DNA from: CAVUCH01 sp963697705
GTDB taxonomy: Bacteria > Acidobacteriota > Vicinamibacteria > Vicinamibacterales > JAENWD01
Reading direction: 5' to 3'
Assembly (NCBI GenBank): GCA_963697705.1
Contig: CAVOPA010000009.1
Span: 124,001 to 188,000 of the forward strand
DNA length: 64,000 bases
Under the pieces are notes generated by a model. That model ran no database searches. It was given only the letters and a program-made list of their open reading frames with translations, and was not told the origin of the DNA. This document shows positions 17,895-26,971 of this stretch, in pieces. A program made the position numbers and the translations under genes. How positions within the stretch are numbered: position 1 is the stretch's first letter; each line of letters starts with the position of its first letter.

Positions 17895-19430
17895 TCATTC
17901 GCCGGCCGTATACGCGATGTCGCGCCGCAAGCGGCGGCGCGCGAACTCGCCGCCGGCTCCGTAGAGGGATGCCGCCAGAAACCAGAAGAGAATCCCGATC
18001 TGGGTATTGAAAATCGGCGAGGCGAGGCCCATGCCCACGATGGCGAGGAGCACCGGCAGCACGACCGAGGCGAGATCCGCCACGGGCGCCGAGAATCGCT
18101 GTGTTGACAGCCGCCACGCGGTCGCAAGCGCGGCGAGAAGCGCGCCGCCGTAGCACACCCACAATGCGACGCCGCCATCGAGCAGCCACCCGGTCGGTTG
18201 AATCTCGACGTAGATCGGCGGAGACGCGAGATCCGTCGGGTCGCCGAAGTAGATGTACATCATGCCCCAGCGGCCGACGCCGGCGCCGAACGGGTACTCG
18301 TCGAGGAGCTCGCCGAGCGTATACGACAGGAAGTGCCCGCGGTTCTCCCGGTATGTCTGCATCGCGCCGCGCTGGGTAATCTCGGTGAACCGCCGCTCGA
18401 CGCGGTCCCCTCCGACCGACACCGCCCAGACGAACGCGCTCAGCACGAGCGCGCCGCCGCCGGTCAGCAGCCACGTGCCCGCGGCGAATCGGCCGCGCCG
18501 GAACATCAGCGCCGCCATCACGATGAACGCCGCCACACACATCAGCAGCAGTGACCGAACCTGCGTCAGGTAGAGGACGAACAGGCCCAGCGCGGCCCCG
18601 CCGAGACACAGCACGCGGGTGGGGTTGCGCTTCGACACGAGCGTCAGTCCGAGCCCGAGAACTGCGGCGATGGTGCCGGCGACCGATGCGGCGCCGGGCT
18701 GGTCCGTCAATCCGGGAGGTCGCACGATCGTCCGCCCGCCGGCGCCTTCGTACGACATCTCATCGACCCACGTCTCCGAGAGCTGCATCCCGAGCGCGCT
18801 GAATTGTGGCGGCAGGAACACATCCGGGACGTAGACCTGGAGTGCGCCGACCCCGGCGCTGAGCACATTCAGCAAGAACACGAGGCGCACGATCTTCAGC
18901 AGGTGTTCCTCCGTCCGGACCGCTTTCCACGCCCAGAAAACCGGGGCGGCGATCATCAGCTGGAACACGCACTGCGCGACGCCGGCCATGAACTGCGTGG
19001 TCGGGTGGAGGAGGTTGGCGACGAGCACGCCGAGCGCGGCAAGCATGAAGGACGCGCTGCCGGGCGCTTTTGTCCATGACGATCGCTGCGGCAAGAACAG
19101 CAGCAGCAGTATTGCGCTCGAGGCATACGGCAGCGCGCGGATGATCGGCCGGTACGCCTGTGAGCCGGGGATGAAGAGCAGTGCGCCCCACAGAAACTGC
19201 AGGTAGACGAACCATTCGACCCACGGCCACCGGTCGCGCAGGCTGACGCGTGCGGCAGCCACCGACGCCTCCGCGGGGCGCACCACGGTGCCGGTCGCGG
19301 TGCCTTTCAGGAGGCCGCTCACGACACCCGTCCCGTAGGCCGGCCGCGCGGCGCCCAGAGCGGACGGCTTACGGCCCTCACGGACGGCGCCAAGGCTCTC
19401 GTCGAGTCGTGCGAGGAGATCGTCGGTCAT
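17895..19430 (-). CDS. Wzy-like polysaccharide polymerase, polytopic membrane protein
   Basis: This is a 511-residue protein with a soluble N-terminal tail of about 60 residues and then about 11 hydrophobic helices. Between helices 5 and 6 and again near residue 390 are long polar loops, for example GAGGRTIVRPPGLTDQPGAA and YPFGAGVGRWGMMYIYFGDP. This two-loop layout is that of O-antigen polymerases and ligases, whose sequences are otherwise very divergent. The start is the ATG at 19430, overlapping the upstream glycosyltransferase by ATGA. Its place between the glycosyltransferase block and the flippase fits a Wzy role. I did not find the HNxYLxxxxE motif seen in the 1422-2918 protein. Confidence 0.75.
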   Translation of the reverse strand: MTDDLLARLDESLGAVREGRKPSALGAARPAYGTGVVSGLLKGTATGTVVRPAEASVAAARVSLRDRWPWVEWFVYLQFLWGALLFIPGSQAYRPIIRALPYASSAILLLLFLPQRSSWTKAPGSASFMLAALGVLVANLLHPTTQFMAGVAQCVFQLMIAAPVFWAWKAVRTEEHLLKIVRLVFLLNVLSAGVGALQVYVPDVFLPPQFSALGMQLSETWVDEMSYEGAGGRTIVRPPGLTDQPGAASVAGTIAAVLGLGLTLVSKRNPTRVLCLGGAALGLFVLYLTQVRSLLLMCVAAFIVMAALMFRRGRFAAGTWLLTGGGALVLSAFVWAVSVGGDRVERRFTEITQRGAMQTYRENRGHFLSYTLGELLDEYPFGAGVGRWGMMYIYFGDPTDLASPPIYVEIQPTGWLLDGGVALWVCYGGALLAALATAWRLSTQRFSAPVADLASVVLPVLLAIVGMGLASPIFNTQIGILFWFLAASLYGAGGEFARRRLRRDIAYTAGE

Positions 19431-20566
19431 GCAGTTACGCCATCGTGGGCCGGGACCAGGGCCCGGAGCAGGGCTTCATACGCGTCGATCGTCGCCTCGA
19501 GGTCGTGGGCGGCCCGCCGCGCCAGCGCGTCGTCCACCAGCGCCCGCCGGCGCACGTCGTCGGTCAGCAGGGCAACCACGGTCGACGCAAATGCCGCGTC
19601 GTCGGCGACGATGCCGCCCCCGGCCGCCAGCACCTCTCGGCTGCCATCGTTCGCCGTTGCGACGACCGGTGTGCCGCAGGCGAGCGCCTCGGCATACGGC
19701 AGCCCGAAGCCCTCGTAGGTCGACGGCGACACGCACAGCCATGAGCGGCAGTACAGCGCCGCGAGGTCTGCGTCGGCGACCCCAACGTGATAGCGGACGC
19801 CGGGCTGATCCGGGCCGGGCGCACATACCATGTGCAGTTCGGCGCCGGGCACTTGCGGCCGGATCGTGCTGGCAAAGAGCTCGAGCAACCACGAGCCGCG
19901 CTTGCGGCCGGGCAGCGCGCCGACGAAGACGAGCGCGGGGCGTCCGCTGCGCGGTGCGGCGCCGGGGTGGAACACGCGCCGGTCAACGCCGTTCGGGATG
20001 ACCCGCCGGATGAACCGATTCGCCCGCCGCGCGTTCTCGCTGACGGCAACAGTGTCGCGGTGCAGTGCGGCACTCGCGAGCTCCTGCGCGTACACCCCCG
20101 CCTGGAGCAGGAAGCGGCCGGGCGACGTGGCCGACGCCGCTTCCCCGCGCGCCGATCCATGCATCACGCGGACGAACGGCTTGCGCGTGAACGGCAGCAG
20201 CAAGCTGTCGCCGTGTGTGAGCAGCACGTCGAAGCCGGATACCCGCGGCAGCAGCCACAAGACGTTCCCGAGATAGCCCATCGTCACGCGGCGGCCCACC
20301 CACGAGTCTACGAACCGTCGCCACGGCAGCGGCGCGACGTCGTACGCGGCGGACGGCGGCTTCGGATCGTGCGAGAAGACCGTGATCACGTGGCCGCGGC
20401 GTGCCAGGCCGTCCGCGAGGTCGTGCGCCACGCGCTCGATGCCGCCGCGCTTCTCCCCCACGACGGGCAGGCGATAGCTGAACACGCCGATGCGCAGGCG
20501 GCGCCCGCGTGCAGCACCGTCGGGTGCCGCGCCGGAGGCGAGGCCGCGTGCCGCAACGGCCGGCAT
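19427..20566 (-). CDS. Glycosyltransferase family 4 (GT-B)
   Basis: This is a 379-residue GT-B enzyme. A low-complexity leader of about 23 residues precedes the first strand (LRIGVFSYRLPVVGEKRGGIERV). The donor domain shows PALVFVGALPGRKRGSWLLE and the EX7E element EGFGLPYAEALACGTPV. The ATG at 20566 directly abuts the TGA of the upstream glycosyltransferase gene (20567-20569). A downstream in-frame start nearer LRIG is possible. The sugar specificity cannot be read from sequence. Confidence 0.88.
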   Translation of the reverse strand: MPAVAARGLASGAAPDGAARGRRLRIGVFSYRLPVVGEKRGGIERVAHDLADGLARRGHVITVFSHDPKPPSAAYDVAPLPWRRFVDSWVGRRVTMGYLGNVLWLLPRVSGFDVLLTHGDSLLLPFTRKPFVRVMHGSARGEAASATSPGRFLLQAGVYAQELASAALHRDTVAVSENARRANRFIRRVIPNGVDRRVFHPGAAPRSGRPALVFVGALPGRKRGSWLLELFASTIRPQVPGAELHMVCAPGPDQPGVRYHVGVADADLAALYCRSWLCVSPSTYEGFGLPYAEALACGTPVVATANDGSREVLAAGGGIVADDAAFASTVVALLTDDVRRRALVDDALARRAAHDLEATIDAYEALLRALVPAHDGVTA

Positions 20567-21712
20567 TCAGGCCGCTCCCCGTTCCGTGTCGAAGGCCCGC
20601 AGCGCGCCTTCGATGCGCGTGGCCATGAGGTCGGCGGTGGCGCGCGTGCGATAGCGCGCAAGCCCCGCCGTCGCGAGCTGCTCCCCGAGCGCCGGGTTAC
20701 AGAGAATGCTGACGACGGCGCCGGCAAGAGTGGCCGGATCCGCGGGTGGAACGATGAGCGCGTGGACGTGATCCTCGACGATCTCGCAGACGCCGCTGGC
20801 CTCCGTGGTGACGAGCGGACGGCGTGCAGCGAGCGCCTCGATGCAGACGTTCGGAAACGGATCCGGCGTGATCGACGCATGGACGACCACGGCGGCGCGC
20901 TCCAACCATGCGGCGACCGGATGATGGCCGACCACGTGCACGCGTTCGGATACGCCCATGCGCTTCGCCTGCTCGATCAGCTCCGATCGGTAGGCCGGCT
21001 CCATGCCGAACAGGGCGCCGCCCAGCAGTACAGCGTGCGCATCAGGCACACGGGCGAGGATGGCGGGCATCGCACCGACGAGCACGTGCTGGCCCTTCCA
21101 CTGCTGCAAGCGCCCAGGCAGCAGCACGATCGGGGCGTTCGGCGGAACGGCGTGGTCCTCGAGCAGCCGGTCCCGCGCCGCGCGAAGGCCGGGATCGCTC
21201 ACCGGTGGCGTCGTGCCGTGATGAACGGGTTCCACGTGCGGCAGCCCCCACGCGGACAGCGTCGCCGCGATGCGGTGCGACGCCGTGAACGTCAGCGAGG
21301 GCCGCGCGAGCGCCATCAACACGTCGAGCGCGGGATTCGAGAGCAGGCGTGGCTCGGGAACCGTCATGTAATAGAGGCCGACCCACGGCGGGCCGAACGG
21401 GACGGCAAGACGCGCATACAGAAAGCCTTGCGGCGAATTGGCCAGCAGCCAGTCGGGAGCGGTCGTGCGCACGACCTGCCGCAGGCCGCGCCGCACGCGA
21501 AGCAGCGCGAGCGGATCGCGCATGCGTCCGCGCGTCACGTGCGTCCAGGGCACACGAGCCGCTGTGAGCGCCGCGCCCAGGGACCCGGCCTGCGGTGCGA
21601 GGACCACGGCGTGGTGTTCGAAGCGATCGTCTTGCCGATGCCGGATCAGGTTGAGCGACACGCACTCCGCGCCGCCCACCTCGTTGACGGGGAAGACGTG
21701 CAGGATGCGCAT
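20567..21712 (-). CDS. Glycosyltransferase family 4 (GT-B)
   Basis: This is a 381-residue GT-B protein starting MRILHVFPVNEVGGAECVSL. The donor domain includes IVLLPGRLQQWKGQHVLVGA and DPFPNVCIEALAARRPLVTT, where the first Glu of EX7E is Asp, a conservative variant. The stop of the upstream glycosyltransferase and this start form TGATG, a one-base overlap at 21712; a GTG three bases earlier (21715) is an alternative start. It carries the GGAE loop typical of enzymes that act on lipid-linked acceptors. Confidence 0.88.
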   Translation of the reverse strand: MRILHVFPVNEVGGAECVSLNLIRHRQDDRFEHHAVVLAPQAGSLGAALTAARVPWTHVTRGRMRDPLALLRVRRGLRQVVRTTAPDWLLANSPQGFLYARLAVPFGPPWVGLYYMTVPEPRLLSNPALDVLMALARPSLTFTASHRIAATLSAWGLPHVEPVHHGTTPPVSDPGLRAARDRLLEDHAVPPNAPIVLLPGRLQQWKGQHVLVGAMPAILARVPDAHAVLLGGALFGMEPAYRSELIEQAKRMGVSERVHVVGHHPVAAWLERAAVVVHASITPDPFPNVCIEALAARRPLVTTEASGVCEIVEDHVHALIVPPADPATLAGAVVSILCNPALGEQLATAGLARYRTRATADLMATRIEGALRAFDTERGAA

Positions 21713-22926
21713 CACGCGAGCGCGAGCTCCGAGTGCGCGGTGTGCAGCTGTACGTATACGCCTGCGAGTGCCGCCCCGAAGCGCTCGCGCGAGAAGCGGG
21801 CGCGTGCCGCGCGCGCCGCAGCGTCTCCGATGCGGTCCCGCAGCCCAGGATCGCTGATCGCCCGACGCACCTGGTCGGCCAGGTCGCCCGCGTCTCCGGG
21901 CTGGTGCAGCAGGCCGGTCTGCTCCGGCTCCACGATCTCTTCGACGCCACCCCCGCGGCCGGCCACGACCGTCCGTCCGCAGGCCATTGCCTCGACGATC
22001 GTCAGCCCGAACGGCTCGGGCTGCGTGCTGGCGTGCACCACCACATCGAGCGATCGGTAGACCGGCGCCACGTCACGCTGAAACGGCACGAAGCCCACGC
22101 GATCGCCGAGTCCCAGCCCGCGCGCCACGGCCTCGAGCTCCTGGCGTGAGTACTGGCTGCCGCTCGTCTCGTAGACGGGCCCGCCGACGACGTAGGCCCT
22201 GAGGGGCAGATCGGCCAGATGCGTCAGCGCTCGCAGGAACGTCTCGTGCCCCTTCCACCGCGCATACGTGGCGACGAGCCCGGCGCGTACCGTGTCGGGC
22301 AGCGCAGGCGGAAGGCCACATGCGGCGTCCAGATCGATCGTGCTCCCGACAGGCTGAAAACGGTCCGCGTCGATACCGTTGTGCACGACGTCGACCCGCG
22401 TGCGATCCCCGAGCACGGCGCGCACATCCGTCGCCACGCTGTGCGAGTTGGCGACGACGGCCGCCGCGCGATGCGCGTAGCGGCGGAGCAGCACCGATGA
22501 GATGCGGCGTGTGCTGATGTAGTCGTGCATGTGCCACACGACCTGGGCTCCGCGCGGCGCGGCCCACGCGGCGAGCACATGCGCCTTGAGGCCGTTGGCG
22601 TGCACGACGGCGGGCTGCCACTCGGCCATCGCCGCGCGCAGGCTTCGGGTGTACGCTCCGAGCGCCCACGCACTCCCCGCGAGGCCGGCCACCGTCGCCG
22701 CCGTGGATCCACCACTCTCGCCGACCGCTGCGAATCGCGCCGGAAGCGGCCGCATGAGCACCTCGGCACCACGCGCCGCGAGCTCGCCTGCCAGCGGGCC
22801 TTCGGCGAGGCACACCACACCGAGAGTCCAGGAGGGGTGCAGCGTGTGGAGGGCCGTGACGGCGTCCAGCAGCACACGCTCGGCGCCGCCCAGGTCGGCC
22901 GAGACGCTGAGGAAGAGGACGCGCAT
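21712..22926 (-). CDS. Glycosyltransferase family 4 (GT-B)
   Basis: This is a 404-residue GT-B enzyme: MRVLFLSVSADLGGAERVLL at the N-terminus, RAGLVATYARWKGHETFLRA and EPFGLTIVEAMACGRTVVAG in the donor domain. The ATG at 22926 shares one base with the stop of the upstream methyltransferase (TGATG). An in-frame extension to 23220 lies inside that methyltransferase and was rejected. It is the first glycosyltransferase after the operon's leading gene, but order in the operon does not prove order of sugar addition. Confidence 0.88.
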   Translation of the reverse strand: MRVLFLSVSADLGGAERVLLDAVTALHTLHPSWTLGVVCLAEGPLAGELAARGAEVLMRPLPARFAAVGESGGSTAATVAGLAGSAWALGAYTRSLRAAMAEWQPAVVHANGLKAHVLAAWAAPRGAQVVWHMHDYISTRRISSVLLRRYAHRAAAVVANSHSVATDVRAVLGDRTRVDVVHNGIDADRFQPVGSTIDLDAACGLPPALPDTVRAGLVATYARWKGHETFLRALTHLADLPLRAYVVGGPVYETSGSQYSRQELEAVARGLGLGDRVGFVPFQRDVAPVYRSLDVVVHASTQPEPFGLTIVEAMACGRTVVAGRGGGVEEIVEPEQTGLLHQPGDAGDLADQVRRAISDPGLRDRIGDAAARAARARFSRERFGAALAGVYVQLHTAHSELALA

Positions 22927-23627
22927 CAACGCGGGCGCTGCCCGGCGAGCATCAGGTTGTCGGAGAGCGCCCGCGGGAAGGCGTGCGAGAGCGGGGCTGG
23001 ATAGTGCCGGCCCGAGAAAACGATGCGCCCGGCCTTCGTGTACTCGATCGTCGTGCGCTCGAGGCCGACTTCGCCGGCGATGCGCCGCAGGTCGACATCG
23101 AGCAGCGCCGTGAGATGCGCCGGGTAGTGCACGTTCTGGAAATGCGAGAAGCAGCCCTTCGCCACGAGGGTGGCCAGGCTCAAGAGGCTGCGCTGGTTCG
23201 GGGTCGTGACGAAGATCCACCCGCCGGGACGTGTCAGGCGGACGAGCAGCCGCAGAAACGCGCGCGGGTTCTCGAGGTGCTCGATCGTCTCGAGCGATGC
23301 GACCACATCCGCAGGTCCGCCGGGTAGCGTGAGACCGCTCCCTTCGTTCAGATCCGCGCTGACGAACTCGGCGTCAGGCGGGAACCCGTCGTAGCGGACC
23401 GCATCGACTCCGATGTACCGCGTGCAGCCGGCGCCGATGACGCCGTGGAAGTCGCCGCGGCCGCAACCGACGTCCGCCAGCACGAAGCGGGAAAGCCCGC
23501 GGGCCGCGATGGCGGCTGCCACCATCCGGTGCACCGCATCGACGCTCTGGCCCTCGCTCAGGCGCGCACGCTCGCGATAGCCTGGGAACAGGGCCGTGCG
23601 GGCCGATCCAGGAGCAATTGTAGTCAT
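22926..23627 (-). CDS. Class I SAM-dependent methyltransferase (first gene of the assembly operon)
   Basis: This is a 233-residue methyltransferase with motif I FVLADVGCGRGDFHGVIG (about residues 45-62), beta-2 acid in RYIGVDAVRYDGF, motif IV/post-I ADVVASLETIEHLENPRAFL, and the closing RLTRPGGWIFVTTPN typical of Methyltransf_23/UbiG-like enzymes. I chose the ATG at 23627, which begins about 45 residues before the Rossmann strand; longer in-frame extensions run through the upstream terminator. About 76 bp upstream lies a strong terminator hairpin, so expression of this gene and the whole glycosyltransferase block must depend on readthrough or on a promoter inside the 268-bp gap. Confidence 0.85.
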   Translation of the reverse strand: MTTIAPGSARTALFPGYRERARLSEGQSVDAVHRMVAAAIAARGLSRFVLADVGCGRGDFHGVIGAGCTRYIGVDAVRYDGFPPDAEFVSADLNEGSGLTLPGGPADVVASLETIEHLENPRAFLRLLVRLTRPGGWIFVTTPNQRSLLSLATLVAKGCFSHFQNVHYPAHLTALLDVDLRRIAGEVGLERTTIEYTKAGRIVFSGRHYPAPLSHAFPRALSDNLMLAGQRPR

Positions 23628-23702
23628 GCTGACGGGGCCGCGTTCGTCACGGCCGGCGATCGGCGACGAAGGTGCGCTCCGCGGCTCTCGCCGGAACACG
23701 CG

Positions 23703-23738
23703 CACAAAAAGGAATGGCACGCGGGTGTGCCGCGTGCC
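23703..23738 (-). terminator. Intrinsic terminator between export genes and assembly operon
   Basis: Read on the minus strand, GGCACGCGG, a five-base loop CACAC and the exact complement CCGCGTGCC form a perfect 9-bp GC-rich stem. It is followed within four bases by CTTTTTG. It lies about 160 bp beyond the stop of the tyrosine autokinase gene and about 76 bp before the methyltransferase start, so it can separate the export module from the glycosyltransferase operon or act as a leader attenuator. A TAGAAT -10-like hexamer (minus strand, 23860-23865) lies upstream of it, without a convincing -35. Confidence 0.75.
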
Positions 23739-23895
23739 GTGATGCCATACCGCGGCGAGCGCGGCGGTGGATGGCGCTGGATAGCGCAGGGTGACGACGA
23801 ACGCACCCTGTTGCAGGATGGCAGATGCCCGATGCCGGCTGCTGCAGGCCGAGGCCGTGATTCTATGTTCGGTACATCCTCGTCCGATATTCACC

Positions 23896-26133
23896 CTACG
23901 CGGGCGGCTGCGCCTTGGCGTAATAGCGGCTGTATTCCTTCCGGTAGTACGCGGAGTAGTAGTACGGGTTCCTTTCCACGTCGGCGCGGTTGAGCACGGC
24001 GCCGATGACATGCGCCTGCACCGCGTTCAGCTGATCGACCGCCGCCTTCGCCGTGTGCCGCGTCGTCTGATCGGACCCGACGACGAAAATGACACCCGAC
24101 GCGGCGTTGGCCAGCACGGATGCATCGGCGACGGCGAGCACCGGCGGCGAATCGATCACGACCCAGTCGAAGTGCTCGCCGAGCGTCGCAAGGTACTCGA
24201 CGCATCGCTTCGATCCGAGCAGCTCCGCCGGGTTCGGCGGAATCATGCCCGCGGGCAGCACGGCGAGGTTTTGAATCGCGGTCTTCCGCACCGCTTCGCT
24301 CGGTTTGCAGTCGCCGACCAGCAGGTTGGAGAGGCCAGGCTCCTGTGAGACATCGAAGATGTCATGGACCCGCGGGCGCCGCATGTCGGCGTCGATGTGC
24401 AGCACGCGCTGGCCGGCCTGCGCCAGCGACACCGACAGGTTGCTCGAGAACAGGCTCTTTCCTTCGCCAGGGCCGGCGCTCGTGACGACGACGGTACGCA
24501 CGCCCTCGTCGGCAGACGAGAAGAGGACGTTCGTGCGCACGGCGCGTATCGCCTCGCCGAACGCCGCGGGCACCGCGTCGGTCAGCAGCGTGGGGCCGCT
24601 GTTGTCGATCTTCGGGACCATGCCCAGGAACGCCAGGTTCAGGTGCGCCCTGAGCTCCTGCGGCGACTTGATGCGGTTGTCCAGGTACTCGAACAGGAAC
24701 ACGAGGCCGAGTGCGAGAATCGAGCCCGCGAGCAGGGCGATCATCAGGTCGTGGCTCCGCCGCGGCAGAACCGCGTAGGTCGGCACCTCGGCGGCGTCGA
24801 CGACGCGGATGTTGCTCGTCTTCAGCTCGCCCGAGATCCCGGTCTCCTTGGTGCGCTGGAGCAGTGACTCGTAGACCTGCCGGTTGCTCTCGGCCTCGCG
24901 CTGGAGCACGCTGTACTCGATCCCCTTGCGATTGAGGCCGAGCGCCTCGGTCTTCTGGCTTTCGAGCGCGCCGACCAGGCTGCGTTCCTGGGCCAACGCC
25001 GCCATGTACTCGGCGTGAACGGATTCGACGATCTTGTTGACCTCATTGTCGAACTTCGCCTGCGCCACCTGCACGGCGTTCCTGATGCGCACCATCTCGG
25101 GGTGCCGTTCGCCGTACTTGTCGGCGAGCTGCGCCTGCTGCCGCTGCAAATCGCCGATCTCGCTCTTCATCTTCTGGATGTACTCGTTGCCCAGCACCGC
25201 CGTGTACGTGTCCACCGCCGCCGTGCCCTGGACGGCTTTGAGCTGGTTGTAGAGCGCCTCCTTTTCGATCCGCATCGTCTTCGCCTTGGTGACGGCCCCG
25301 TTCAGGTCGGCGAGCCGCTGGACGACGATGTTCTGGCGATCTTCGACGGCGATGGCGTCGTGCGTTTCCTTGAAGTGCTGGAGGGCCGCCTCGGTCTCTT
25401 CGACCTTCTTCCGCTGTTCTGCGAGGCGCTCGCCCAGCCAGTCGCTGGCGTCCTTCGAGGCGGAGAACCGCGTCTCGAGGTTCTGCTGGATGTACGCCTT
25501 GGCCACACCGTTCGCCATGTCGGCCGCGAGCTGCGGTTCGGAGGACGTGACGCGCAGCTCCACGATCCGGCTGTTCCGCACCGGCACGACATTCAGCGAT
25601 CCGAGGACCAGGCCGACGTAGGGGCCGAGGGCGTCGCCCGGTTCGGTCCGCGGTGCCGCCGCGGGCTTCGGCGGCGGGGTGCCGGACACGGTGCGTCGCA
25701 CGAGGCCGATGCCGTCATACACGAGGCCGGTGAGCGTGATGGGCGCCGTCTGGGGCGCCATCGCCTGCTGCAGCGACGGGTGCTTCGGCAGGTTCATCAG
25801 CTCCACCGTGCGCCGCGCGAGCGTGCGGCTCTGGAGGATGCGGTACTGCGTCTGGTAGAAGTCGTCGTTGTACCAGCCGTCCTGCTCCTGGAACATCGTG
25901 TTCAGGCTGGCGACCTTGGGCGTGTCCTTCTCGATGAGCAGCTGCGTGCGCGCCTCGTAGAGAGGCGTGGTGCGGAAGCTGTTCAGCGCGCCGACCAGGA
26001 ACACGAGCAGCAGCGCGGGGATGGCGATCCAGCGCCGCTTGTACACGATGCGCACGTAATCGAGCACATGGTGCTCGTCCTCGTGCTGTTGAAGGAGGTG
26101 CGCGACTTTCGACTGCTGGGTGTCGGTCTGCAT
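23896..26133 (-). CDS. Wzc-type polysaccharide co-polymerase / tyrosine autokinase
   Basis: This is a 745-residue inner-membrane BY-kinase that controls chain length and export. The N-terminal Wzz domain begins at about residue 22, with the first membrane helix at about 36-52. A long periplasmic coiled-coil region follows (about 200-430), then the second membrane helix (HDLMIALLAGSILALGLVFL). The cytoplasmic kinase has Walker A TSAGPGEGKSLFSS, Walker A' HIDADMRRPR and Walker B WVVIDSPPVLAV. The tail is a tyrosine cluster with eight Tyr in the last 24 residues, the site of autophosphorylation. The start is the ATG at 26133, 13 bp after the SLBB gene. Wzc and the Wza-like neighbour normally form the trans-envelope export complex. 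Confidence 0.95.
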   Translation of the reverse strand: MQTDTQQSKVAHLLQQHEDEHHVLDYVRIVYKRRWIAIPALLLVFLVGALNSFRTTPLYEARTQLLIEKDTPKVASLNTMFQEQDGWYNDDFYQTQYRILQSRTLARRTVELMNLPKHPSLQQAMAPQTAPITLTGLVYDGIGLVRRTVSGTPPPKPAAAPRTEPGDALGPYVGLVLGSLNVVPVRNSRIVELRVTSSEPQLAADMANGVAKAYIQQNLETRFSASKDASDWLGERLAEQRKKVEETEAALQHFKETHDAIAVEDRQNIVVQRLADLNGAVTKAKTMRIEKEALYNQLKAVQGTAAVDTYTAVLGNEYIQKMKSEIGDLQRQQAQLADKYGERHPEMVRIRNAVQVAQAKFDNEVNKIVESVHAEYMAALAQERSLVGALESQKTEALGLNRKGIEYSVLQREAESNRQVYESLLQRTKETGISGELKTSNIRVVDAAEVPTYAVLPRRSHDLMIALLAGSILALGLVFLFEYLDNRIKSPQELRAHLNLAFLGMVPKIDNSGPTLLTDAVPAAFGEAIRAVRTNVLFSSADEGVRTVVVTSAGPGEGKSLFSSNLSVSLAQAGQRVLHIDADMRRPRVHDIFDVSQEPGLSNLLVGDCKPSEAVRKTAIQNLAVLPAGMIPPNPAELLGSKRCVEYLATLGEHFDWVVIDSPPVLAVADASVLANAASGVIFVVGSDQTTRHTAKAAVDQLNAVQAHVIGAVLNRADVERNPYYYSAYYRKEYSRYYAKAQPPA

Positions 26134-26146
26134 GGACTTGTCCTGA

Positions 26147-26971
26147 CTAGAAGAACCGCTCCCCGACGATCAGCGTGTCGCCAGGCTCCACGATATCGGT
26201 TAGCTTGACCTTGAGTTCTCTGTTCTTGCCGTCCTGTGCCCGCACGACCTTCACGCGTCCTGTCGATCCGCGATCCGTCACGCCGCCCGCGAGCGACAGC
26301 GCCTGGAGCACCGTCGTGCCGCGAGCGATTGGATACGCGCCCGGCGCACGGACCTGGCCGAACACGTAGACCGCCTGCGAACGCCCGACCACGATGGTGT
26401 CGCCGTCCCGCAGCAGGAGGTTCTGCGACAGGGCCCCGGCCTGCAGCTCGCGGATGTTGACCTTGAGCACTGTGGATTCGGTGTCGTTCGGCGCGGCGGG
26501 CCCGGCGGACTTCGCACTTGCGGAGGGACGCACGACCAGAATCTCCTCCGCCGAGGTCTGCGTCACCCCGCCCGCTTTCGCAAGCGCCTCGATGATCGTC
26601 ATGTCGCCCGTCAGCTGATAGGCGCCGGGCCCGCGCACCTCCCCCATCACGAAGACCCGCTGGCTCTTGTACTCGTCGATGGCGACCGCGACCTGGGGGC
26701 TCTTGAGGTAGCCATCCGCGAATTGCGTCTTCAACGTGTCCTCGAGGGCGCGCAGCGTCAGGCCGGCGGCCTTCACCCGGCCGATCAGCGGGAATGTGAG
26801 GGTGCCGTCGGCTTCGACGCTGAACTTTCCGGAGAGATCGGCGTGGTCGTACACCGTTACCGTCAGGACGTCCTGCGGCCCAATCACGTAGTCGGTCTGT
26901 GCCGCTGCCCCGGACGGCACGAGGAGCGAGAGGGCACAGGCGAGCAGGAACACGGCGGCAAGCTTCATCAT
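26147..26971 (-). CDS. Wza-like polysaccharide export protein (Poly_export + SLBB)
   Basis: This is a 274-residue exported protein. The signal peptide runs to about residue 25 (LLVPSGAAAQ). Then comes the Poly_export domain (DYVIGPQDVLTVTVYDHADL), a first SLBB domain (VFVMGEVRGPGAYQLTGDMT) and a second SLBB (VYVFGQVRAPGAYPIARGTT). There is no convincing lipobox Cys at the mature start, so unlike E. coli Wza it is probably not a lipoprotein and may rely on the co-encoded beta-barrel. It is shorter than Wza (about 380), lacking the C-terminal amphipathic helix that makes the pore, which supports that idea. It overlaps the beta-barrel gene by ATGA. Confidence 0.92.
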   Translation of the reverse strand: MMKLAAVFLLACALSLLVPSGAAAQTDYVIGPQDVLTVTVYDHADLSGKFSVEADGTLTFPLIGRVKAAGLTLRALEDTLKTQFADGYLKSPQVAVAIDEYKSQRVFVMGEVRGPGAYQLTGDMTIIEALAKAGGVTQTSAEEILVVRPSASAKSAGPAAPNDTESTVLKVNIRELQAGALSQNLLLRDGDTIVVGRSQAVYVFGQVRAPGAYPIARGTTVLQALSLAGGVTDRGSTGRVKVVRAQDGKNRELKVKLTDIVEPGDTLIVGERFF

